NCBI GenBank assembly: GCA_008711295.1
Contig: VUYV01000804.1
Span: forward strand, 1 to 64,000
Reading direction: 5' to 3'
Source of the DNA: Anarhynchus alexandrinus
Taxonomy: Eukaryota > Chordata > Aves > Charadriiformes > Charadriidae
DNA: 64,000 nt
Shown in pieces: positions 14,553 through 23,812 of the stretch. The notes below the pieces were generated by a model that saw only the letters and a program-made list of their open reading frames with translations, was not told where the DNA came from and ran no database searches. Both the position numbers and the translations under genes were made by a program. How positions within the stretch are numbered: position 1 is the stretch's first letter; each line of letters starts with the position of its first letter.

Positions 14553-14563
14553 TGCTAAGTCAC
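14553..14563 (+). promoter_or_regulatory. NF-E2/MARE-like site, copy 2
   Basis: An identical TGCTAAGTCAC lies exactly 147 bp downstream of copy 1, carried by the tandem duplication. The 11 bases are unchanged although the surrounding copies have diverged, which hints at constraint but could be chance. Confidence 0.35.
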
Positions 14564-14659
14564 CGGCGGCGAGGACGGCGCTGGAGCCCGGGAAGGGCCC
14601 GCGGCGAGGGGAGGGCGCCGCGCCCGGCGGCCCCCACCCCACCCCGCCGCGCCGGGGCG

Positions 14660-15163
14660 NNNNNNNNNNNNNNNNNNNNNNNNNNNNNNNNNNNNNNNNN
14701 NNNNNNNNNNNNNNNNNNNNNNNNNNNNNNNNNNNNNNNNNNNNNNNNNNNNNNNNNNNNNNNNNNNNNNNNNNNNNNNNNNNNNNNNNNNNNNNNNNNN
14801 NNNNNNNNNNNNNNNNNNNNNNNNNNNNNNNNNNNNNNNNNNNNNNNNNNNNNNNNNNNNNNNNNNNNNNNNNNNNNNNNNNNNNNNNNNNNNNNNNNNN
14901 NNNNNNNNNNNNNNNNNNNNNNNNNNNNNNNNNNNNNNNNNNNNNNNNNNNNNNNNNNNNNNNNNNNNNNNNNNNNNNNNNNNNNNNNNNNNNNNNNNNN
15001 NNNNNNNNNNNNNNNNNNNNNNNNNNNNNNNNNNNNNNNNNNNNNNNNNNNNNNNNNNNNNNNNNNNNNNNNNNNNNNNNNNNNNNNNNNNNNNNNNNNN
15101 NNNNNNNNNNNNNNNNNNNNNNNNNNNNNNNNNNNNNNNNNNNNNNNNNNNNNNNNNNNNNNN
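14660..15163. other. Assembly gap (504 N)
   Basis: This is an uninterrupted run of N inside the CpG island. GC-rich repeated DNA on both sides (the tandem duplication on the left, 13-bp repeats on the right) is the likely cause of the assembly failure. The true length is unknown. The first exon or transcription start of a neighbouring gene could lie inside. Confidence 1.
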
Positions 15164-15167
15164 CCCG

Positions 15168-15206
15168 CTGCGGCCTGCGGGTGCGGCCTGCCGGTGCGGC
15201 CTGCCG
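15168..15206. repeat. 13-bp GC-rich tandem repeat, 3 copies seen
   Basis: Three 13-bp units lie immediately right of the gap: ctgcggcctgcgg, then gtgcggcctgccg twice. The array starts 4 bp after the last N, so it probably extends into the gap. The inverted words 'ctggtgccagg' and 'ctggcaccagg' follow at about 15,207-15,262 and could form a stem. Confidence 0.85.
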
Positions 15207-15370
15207 CTGGTGCCAGGCCCCGCCACACCGCCACCGCCACCGGCCCCCCGCTGGCACCAGGCGCTGCAGCTCCTTGTCAGCGTCCCTTCCCAAACGCCTG
15301 CGCTCCGCACGCTCCCGCTGCTGTGGCAACCTGCTGCCCTGTCACACCCCCACCCCCCATGACTGGCAGT

Positions 15371-17560
15371 GCCGTTCTTTTCTTCATCAGCGTTCTAATT
15401 AGTGGTAAAGCTGCGTTAGTAGTGTCCGTGAATGGCAAAAAAAAAAAAAAAAATGAAAATACTGGTGAAGAGACATGCTACAGGAGGGACTAGGAAAAGA
15501 AAGAAAAGGCAGAGTAAAATTTATACATCTGCCTGTGTGGTGTAGCATGGAGGATGCTTGTTGGGCTGTCCCCATCGCTGGCGCTTGTGCAACATGAAAC
15601 ACACAGTATCTGCGTCAGTGCTGTGCGAAGTGATGGAGAGAAGGGTGAGAGACAGCCCTGCCGTGCAGCGCGGCACAGCCCTCCGCTCTGGAGGGAGCTG
15701 ATGCTTTGTTTTAACCCAACTGGTGCAACTGCCAACAAAAGTCTTAAAGCGGAGTTACACTGCTCCTTTGTGTGGGCTGTTGTATTTGGCCTCGCGACAC
15801 CGATGCACTGCTGTGGCGTGTTCTGGCTCGTGTGGAATCTGCTCCTGAGACAGCACTATTTTTAGTGAGTAACCTTGTCCTGCAGACCTAGAGTTACCAG
15901 ATTTGAAAGAGGCATGCATATCATTTGTGACGTTTACCTCTGTGTGACTGGAGATCCAGGAACTTGGCATGTCCACGTGCATCTTGCTAGTGCACATTCA
16001 CAGAATCAGTATGAAAAAATCATGATTTACACTTTGAATAGAATGTTATAATCATCTTCTACAAACCCCGCTTGGTTAAATCTCAAAATATCATTGGTTT
16101 AATATATCAGTGTTCCTAACAGTAAACTGAGGCATAGACCACTGATAATTTAATCCACATGCTTGCAAGAAGTGGCTGGCAGAGGAGCATAGAGTCCTGG
16201 AGAAATGGGCTGCTGCCTCCCTCAGTTGCCATTTGACAAACATAGTCAAGCAACTGTGTACGTCAGAAGCCAAATTCTGCCTTCAGTTCTTGATTTTGCA
16301 ATCCTTATGGTCTTCAGTGGTTTGTCTGAGTATCAGTGACAGCAGTCCTTACCCAGGTGCTTTGCAAAATACTCCATTTGGTAAATGACCAAGACGAGCT
16401 GGCACTGGACCCAACCAGTGTAACTGCTTACTTGCAGTAAATCCAGATGCAAAACAGAAAGAGCCCCGCTGTTACAGGAAACAGTTACATGTGTCACTAT
16501 CAAAGACCGGTGACCAAAGTCACCTCTAATGTTGGCAGCGTAACAGCATAATACAACGTTCCACGTGGGCCATAAAGTTTTCTGAAATGCTGATTTGAGT
16601 AATTCCACATGTAACATTATCTTTATAGCAAAAACTTGAAGAAACTTCAAGGGACACTGAAAATTTCATAATCAAAAGCTGTATAGTTTTACCCGTTCCT
16701 ATTGCAAGTAGCAACTGAGATTACTAACATCTAAAATTTACGTAATGATTCTCAGTTTATGTACTGAGGACACTTGACAGTGCTTTCTGTCAGCTTCACT
16801 GTTGTGCTATGGGTTATGGTCAGTCACTTTCTCTTTTGTTTATGTTGTTATTTTATATAGGAGTAGGCAAGAGAGGGCTATTTAAACCAAATACAAAATG
16901 CAAAACTGCAAATGCATCCAGGACAAATTTTGTGTATGAACCTGCATTTAACTTGTTTTCTTAATTTACTAGATTACAAGATTTAGATCCATTTAAGCCT
17001 CGAAAATTTCTTATAGTTCATACCCAGAGATGATGATATCACAAACATTGCCAAATACACTGGTGACATTCAAAATGGACTAAAAGTATAGAGTAATTCA
17101 GTTTCAATATACTGATTAATATAAATAATGATGAGATAAACAGCTGGATAAGTCAGTAGGACAAATTTCCAGTGAGGAGACAATATAGTGTGGACCTGAT
17201 CCTTTTGTTAATAAAAAACAATGAAAACGGAGCAGCACATGTCAGTATCCTGTTCCAACATTTCAAGGAAGCGTCCAGATACTTTCCAAAAAAGAGGATT
17301 GGATCTGGCTATACTGGGTTTTTTCCACTCAGTATCTCTAAATTTCTGTGTTGACCACTGGCAATAGCACTTTCCTTCTGCGGCAGAGATTACATTCCAG
17401 GTTCCCACGTAAGGCACATGTCAGTGGTATTTCATAGACACGTCAACATGAGAAACACAGCGGATCAAAATTGCAAACCTGCGTGATCCCCCGTGCCAGT
17501 CAGGTATATCGAAAAATAATGTGTGCTACTGAAGATTATTATTCCCTACGTTCTAAGTCT
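15371..17560. other. Noncoding flank right of the CpG island
   Basis: After a 17-base A run at about 15,437-15,453 the sequence is of ordinary composition. Several open frames of 60-105 codons on both strands overlap one another and show no splice-site framing or family motif. If a + strand transcript starts in the CpG island, this would be its first exon or intron, but I cannot place an exon. Confidence 0.45.
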
Positions 17561-17626
17561 AAGCACAGTCTGCCCTTGGTCAATCAGTGCTAGCTGCTCC
17601 CAGTCATCTTGTTGTTTCTTGTGCCT
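17561..17626 (-). repeat. 66-bp duplicate of an internal CR1 segment
   Basis: This segment matches 18,139-18,204 in the same orientation with three mismatches in 66 bases. The flanks do not match, so it is an isolated fragment and not the edge of a longer duplication. The partner lies within the CR1 reverse-transcriptase remnant. The fragment may be a DNA-repair filler copy of the nearby CR1 or a separate tiny CR1 piece. Confidence 0.8.
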
Positions 17627-17839
17627 CGGTTATTACCCATTGGTCAATTTTAGCCTCTTAAATTGTTCTCTGGCAATTAACATAGTTTTAATTTTTAAAT
17701 GTGCTAAGTAAATTTTCTTGTCTTTTAAGAGGCATATAGTCATTGGCTCATTTGGTTTTTAATGTGCTGATATAAATGGACAGGCTTGGAAGTAGCTTAG
17801 AGCCTTCCACTCCTGTAAGGTAAAGGATATGACCCTTTT

Positions 17840-18290
17840 CACACTCAGGTTAATTACCCATAAACATGTTCTCAGTTGTATCGTTGCACATGTAGCTTAC
17901 ATCCTGAAGTCCCGTGGACTTTGAACTGCTGATCACAAGCTTTTGAGCCTGATGGTTCAGCCATTTTTCCCCCGTCCGTACAGCCTGTCTAGTCCGTATC
18001 TCACCAGTTTGGCTATAATAATACTGGGAAACCATGTCAAAAGCCTTGCTGAAGCCAAAGCAAACAACATCCACAGCTCTCCCCTTGCCCATAGAGCTGG
18101 TTGTCCCACTGCAGAGTATTGGGCTGTTTAGATGCATTAAGCACAGTCTGTCCTTGGTCAATCAGTGCTGGCTGCTCCCACTCATCTTGTTGTTTCTTGT
18201 GCCTGGACATGGCCTCCCTGAGGCTCTGCTCCATGACCTTCCCAGCAGCCGGGATCAGGCTGGCCAGTCTGTAGTTCTCCAGAAGTGCCC
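17840..18290 (-). mobile_element. CR1 LINE fragment, reverse-transcriptase region, truncated at both ends
   Basis: Read on the minus strand, this is an internal piece of CR1 ORF2, the protein that supplies endonuclease and reverse transcriptase for retrotransposition. Visible landmarks are 'GRAVDVVCFGFSKAFD', covering reverse-transcriptase motif A with its aspartate, and after it 'GEKWLNHQAQKLVIS', equivalent to the conserved W.NWL..R.Q.VV.S stretch. Upstream of motif A the frame shifts and the sequence has diverged ('MSRHKKQQDEWEQP'). Unlike ordinary 5'-truncated CR1 copies it also lacks the 3' end, so it was probably cut by later deletion. It is inactive. The left boundary is the less certain one. 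Confidence 0.85.
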
Positions 18291-20400
18291 ATTATGTTAA
18301 CTGTGTCCAGTGAGCAGGGTATCTGCAGAAACAGGGACTGAAATTTAGGATAAAACTTTAAAATGGTATGCCAAAATGACCTCTGCTTTATTTCAGTTTG
18401 TACTCTTCAGGATATTCCTAAAGTAAATGTTTACAGCTTGCACAGCCACACTTCAGAGTGAGCCAGGCTTCTTCAGGGCATTTTTTACTATATGGGGTGG
18501 CACACATGGCTATATCTAGTACCCTGGAGATTACCTATTTCAAAATGTTACATCAAACCTTGCTAAAAGGTTTCTGCTAAACACTGAAAACCTCATTCAT
18601 TGATCATTCGCATGAATGAAAGTTGTCATTATTATTCTATGTGTGTACATATTTGCGTAGCAAAACATCCGTAGCAACGTACCACTGTAATCAACTCATT
18701 TACATTTTGCAAGTCCATCTCGGTGCCTGACCTACAAAAGATACGAGCTGTTACAACTACAGAGCTTTGGAAGATAAAAAATTGCATGAAAATGCCTTCA
18801 CAGATTTGAACTGAAAGATCGACTCAGTTTTAGGTCGGGAATAAATTCTGGTGACACAAATACTGTCTTAACTAGGTGCCTAAGCACATACCAAAGGAAA
18901 ATTAACTTCTAGCTGTGTCTTGCCATTCAATTTAATGAGTCAATGGGCATGTCTACCTGTGTCATTAACCCTGTCATTGGAATAAATCACAAGAAGTGAG
19001 AATTTTCTCATCTTTTTGTTCACTAGTAAATAGAAACTTCTCTGTGGCACAAGCAAGACTTGCCTCTAACACTGCAAAAATTGTCCACTTTATTATTTTA
19101 TAGATGGAAGCACATGCAAAAGTTTCTGCCATTGTATATTTTTGAATTTTAACATCACTTGGGGTTCAACTTAAAGATATTGAAAAAAATATTATTTTTG
19201 CAATCAAAACAGAGAGAAAATACCTGTGTGTGGGAAAATGTTGAGTTCCCAATGCAAAGCATAGTGCAAAAGCATTCAGATTCCTTTTTAATGTCTATGC
19301 AGATTCTAGAAATCCTACTTCCAGTACTCCTGTGGCCTTTCCTGTATATTATCAACATAAGGAAGAGGGCAGTCTGTAACTGTATCCCTCTCTGTCTGAC
19401 CTTCTTAATAGCATTAAAAAGAAGAGAAGATAAACAAAGCTGGTCTCTGATGTGTTTCAGTATTGAGAATCTTGGCCTTGTGCAAAGTCTTCACCCTTCA
19501 CAGTTGAATTTTTAACCAAAGTGAACCACTTTTCATATTTATTATAAAGAAAGGGAAGTGATGAAATTTTCATCAAGTCTTCCATTTTAATTTCCAGAAG
19601 TTCACATGCCTGTATTTATTCCATTTTGCTTCTCAACTTGCCTGGTCATCATGCACAGGTTATAAATGGTTTATGCTCCTAACAGTGATGATGTTGTCTT
19701 TCCATACCTTGATTCAATAGTCTGTATTTCTATGGATATTATTTTCACGTGGTTCCTTCTTTAACCTCATGTGAGTCCAGCAACTACTTTTCCTAGAGGC
19801 AAAGGATGAAAGTCCAGGTACAAGTAGCATTTCATCAGCTTATCAGTGTCGATTTTACTGGCTGTACCCTGACAGAGGACCTTATCTAAACTTTATTGTT
19901 CACCTTTGAAGTACAGCTTTGTCTGACAGCTCTAAGCCTGACTCACTTGTTAAGTCACAATTTATCTGCTGGCCATTTTGCATTTTAGTGAGGGTATAGT
20001 CAGTGTCTGCTGTGCCTCACGTTCCACCTCCTCTAGCACCATACAGTGAGATATTAAAAGTATCCTTTTTTTGTGATGTTGTGAAAACAAGTATTGCATA
20101 TAATAACCTGACAAAATTTTTAACATAAGAGTATTAGTTGCAGGTATTCATTGCCATACAAGAAGATGTTTTCTGTTCCCAAATTTTTAAAATTTATATG
20201 AGAATTACACTTATTCGAAGGATGAATATACTTATTTTAAAAACTTTTATTTAATATTTTCCGCAAATTATTCCTTATATCTTCAAAATGTTTTTATGAG
20301 TTAAAAGTGCATGCCAGTAACGTACACATTGCAATTAAAAGCATAGTAAAGCATTGCAGGGATAATAAAAAATCTGCCTTTCAATCTAATTGGGCATGCA

Positions 20401-20416
20401 CTTTTGCATGCAAAAG
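20401..20416. promoter_or_regulatory. 16-bp perfect palindrome with back-to-back POU/octamer-like half-sites
   Basis: CTTTTGCATGCAAAAG is its own reverse complement, giving overlapping TTTGCAT and ATGCAAA words. A full octamer ATTTGCAT follows at 20,527-20,534 and an inverted seven-base TGCAAAT at 20,545-20,551. POU-domain proteins bind such octamers and can dimerise on paired half-sites. This is a candidate enhancer core; binding is inferred. Confidence 0.4.
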
Positions 20417-23400
20417 ATGCACACAGTTTTCATGCTAATTTAGAGGTGTACTACAGCTGAACATACAGATTAGGTCATCATACACTCCTGTAGCTAACTA
20501 GAATAATTTGTGTGCATAAGTACCTGATTTGCATAGAAAGCTGCTGCAAATGCACATGCAGATATTTTAGATCAGATAAATCATTCATCAATCTTACAGA
20601 TATGTTTCTAAGCATATTGCAACTGCAATTAAGCAAATTTTGATGTAGTCTAAGTGCAAGCCTTTGTTGTACCTCAGCATCACTTTTTCATTCACACCTA
20701 TAACCTTTAGAAATCACACTGCAGAATGAAATAAAAGAAACTAAGTATACAAATTGTTAGAAGTAGCGATGAAAGGTTGCTTCACAAATTAGTATATCAA
20801 AGTAAAAAAAGCAACTAGAACATAAGAGTTGGCCAGTATAAGGGCTGGGGAAAATAGTCCGGAGCATATTAGCATGAGGTAGTATTAAAAAAGCGGAGCC
20901 CAAACTAACATCAATGTATTCTTAATCCATAGTTATCCCAGATTTGGATTAAACTGCCTTCTGGAGGTTTTTTAAGGCCCTTTTTATATTGAAGTGTTTA
21001 CCTTTGGTCACAGCATTTCTCCTTCTAATGGGTTTATATTTTAAAAAAGACTGACATAAACTTTTCTGCCAAGTATATAAATGGAATTGCTGCTGAGTCA
21101 AAAGCATAGTTAGAAACAAAGCAAATATGTTGGGTTTTTAATTCTTTAAATTCCATTGCTAATTATAGTAATGTGTAATCATGGATGTTGTTACTGCTGA
21201 CACTATCCACCTCCCTTCTAAATTCCTTTCACTTTATTCCTTTTCACTTGAAATAATAAAGCACTGCTGGCACTTTCATTGCACTCAATCTGGTATTAAA
21301 AGATGTTCTCTTGTTATTTTTCATGCTTTTATAATGTTATTGTTTATATGTAACACATAGAAAATGGGAATTTGCTTCTAAGTTGAGAAGCAAATCCTCT
21401 AAATAATTTCCAGCCATACAAATTAATTTGTTATTGCAGAATCACCAGAAGATCTTTGAAGTTCTGCTTTTACAGCAGAAATCTGTTGCTTGAGGTACTG
21501 TAAAACAATGGGGAACTACGGCCTCTGCCCCAAGGATGCTGCAGCATTCTAAATACAGCTTTCATGGTACAACTATCTTTGTTTAGTTGATCCATGAATA
21601 TTAGAGAAAGGTGTTATTCATAATGTCATTTCCATTATAGATGTGGGAAATGCAAAAAGCTATATAGAAACCGTAACTTGTGTCTGTGATAAAGGAAATT
21701 TATCAACAGTTACTGACTTTGTAATCATGGCATGTATTGTTGACATAACTGCTTATTGTTCTAGTCAGGCGCAACAGTAAGCTGAGCTGACTTGAAGACT
21801 GAGTTGCTGCTTCTCCGGAAGGATGATGGACTCTGCAGCTGAAGTTACTAACAAGCTAACAGAGGAGATTTAGAACATGCAGGCTAAGGTACGCAGGAAG
21901 CCTGGTCAGTGGCTAGTTGAAAGATGATTTTTAATCTTACATGTCTTCTAAACAAAAATATAATCCTGAGCAGAAATACTTACCTCTTACAGGCAAAAAT
22001 AATGCTCTTTACCCAATGTACAATCTATTTAACTAATAAACCTGCTCCAATATTTAATAAACTGACAATCTATTCCCCCATTAAAATCAGCAACATTTTA
22101 TATAAATAGATGTCTTGGCTATTCAGAATTGTAAATTCCATACTGATGTTTCATTTTTTAAATTTTAGAATATTTATTATTACCAGAAAATCCAAATTTT
22201 AGATTAGAAAATTAATAACTATTGTTTCTCAGTAACATCATGAATGTTATTGGTCTAACTAGAAGCTTTAGGAGTTGAAATAGATGTGTGCTGAGACTGC
22301 TGTCAACTTTTAAAAAGATGGTCCAGGTATCTTTCTAATAGGAAGGAATATTGCAGCTTCCCTGCTCCCAGGAGGTAGGTGGCTCGTAATGCCTCATGAC
22401 TCACATACATAAGAATGTACCATGAACACCCCATGCACAGATACTCACACGCCCGAATCAAATTATATGTTTGACACGTTCTTAAAAGGAAACTTTCTGA
22501 ATGCAATTATACTCGTTAGTTGTGCTGTGATTCACTATTATGCTAGCTAGTAATGAAATACATCACTGGCTGTTCTTCATAGCATACTCATAAGGAAACA
22601 GTAACCTCAGCTTGCCTTTTTACCACTGTTTTCTTCTGGAGAACAGCTATAACTAATATTACGTAATCTAAAGTGGGTTGTGAAGAAGAGAGACATCACT
22701 TGTTGTAGTAGGTATTTTCTAGTAAATGTACTGAAAATTTTAAGTGGAAGAAAAAATCTGAGGTTTAAAACTTGTCAGAGAGCAAATACACAGGAAGAAG
22801 AGAGTGGGGTAGAGTGCTTGCTTTACTCTTGGGGTGCTACACTACCACCCCTGTGGGAGCTCAGCATTGAAAACTGTAAATGACAGAAGCAGTAAAATGA
22901 TTCATTCTGTAGTACATGAATACATATATTTCTTTAGTTAATCCCTTCTAGCTGAAACGACAATTCTGAATAGTGAGGAAAATGGTAGAAAGAAGGAACA
23001 TCTGTTCATTTTTGGAAAAGTTACAAATTCTTAACACTGATACACTGTGATGTTGTCCTATGCTTTGTTCCCTCAATAACTCCTTTTGGGCAATCATTTA
23101 ACGTCTTTTGAATACCTCTTAAAACATTTAAAATGCAGTCATTATTAATTCATGTTTATGAAGTTTGTTTATATTTATGCTTTGATAAATGTCACCACAA
23201 AAATAATATTGACAAGTATTGGAAAAAATCTCCTTCAAAACCAGTGGTGAAGCTCTAGGTAACTGTGATGGAATTAATCATCTAACTGGTCTGTAATGTT
23301 TATAGCCGAAAGTTAATGTGCTTTCACACTTTACCGGCTGAAGTGCTTTCTCAGAGCTTTGGTATAGTTCTATTATTTGTTCTAAGCATAATTTAGTGCC

Positions 23401-23783
23401 CTCGGTGACCTTATTATGTTTATATATATAATTAGAATAAGATACATTTCAGGATGTGACATGTTTTGGCCAGGTTAGAAAGCACACTTAATTAAAAATG
23501 CTTTGGAAAGGATGAATTGTCCCTGACTCCCTCCTGTATTTTCTCTGTTCATTCCAAATAGGAAACTCTAAGCAAATTTCATTAAATTAATGTGTGTTAC
23601 CTAAGAGATTGATAAAGACTGAGTTCTATGGTTTTAAGAGCTCTCTATGAAAAAAGGGAGTAGAACTTTACCTGAAGGTAAAAAATTATCATCCAACCAT
23701 GGCATAACATTTTGCAGGCAAAACTTCCATTGCTTTCAGTCAGAGCTGCACTAAAATAAGGTTACAGTTAGGTAATAGAATGT

Positions 23784-23812
23784 TTTATTGAATAGTTTCA
23801 TAATTCAATAAA
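23784..23812. repeat. 10-bp perfect inverted repeat with 9-nt loop
   Basis: TTTATTGAAT and ATTCAATAAA are exact reverse complements around a 9-base spacer. As a consequence an AATAAA hexamer occurs on both strands (23,807-23,812 on + and 23,784-23,789 on -). In AT-rich DNA this can arise by chance, and no downstream GT-rich element is obvious. Confidence 0.6.

Larger units (their letters stand above)
14376..14647. repeat. Diverged tandem duplication, unit about 135-147 bp
   Basis: Three landmarks occur in the same order in two adjacent copies. 'gtctggccc' is at 14,376 and 14,519; 'tgctaagtcac' is at 14,406 and 14,553; the 17-mer 'cccccaccccaccccgc' is at 14,496 and 14,631. Offsets of 143, 147 and 135 bp indicate a tandem duplication with small indels, partly explained by an AC microsatellite present only in the first copy. 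The second copy ends about 12 bp before the run of N, so further copies may be hidden in the gap. Confidence 0.7.
14170..15370. promoter_or_regulatory. CpG island, probable (bidirectional?) promoter
   Basis: Sequence composition changes abruptly from AT-rich to very GC-rich with dense CG dinucleotides at about 14,190 and reverts at about 15,370. A 504-base gap interrupts the core. Islands over 1 kb with this CpG density are typical vertebrate promoters. Base skew on the two sides appears to differ (more A and C on the left, more T and G on the right), which would suit divergent transcription. The long open frames here, on both strands, come from stop-poor GC-rich sequence and run through N, so they are not taken as coding. 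Which gene starts here cannot be told because the likely first exon may lie in the gap. Confidence 0.75.

Noticed and set aside
14139..15402. Very long open frames on both strands across the CpG island (up to about 400 codons)
   Set aside because: More than 160 codons of each run through N, the rest is stop-poor GC-rich repeat, and overlapping frames are open on both strands. No domain or splice framing supports coding.
15985..16050. 'cacagaatca' near 15,990 as another CR1 3' end
   Set aside because: Only the short word matches. The following conserved CR1 tail (ggaagggacct and related words) is absent in both orientations.
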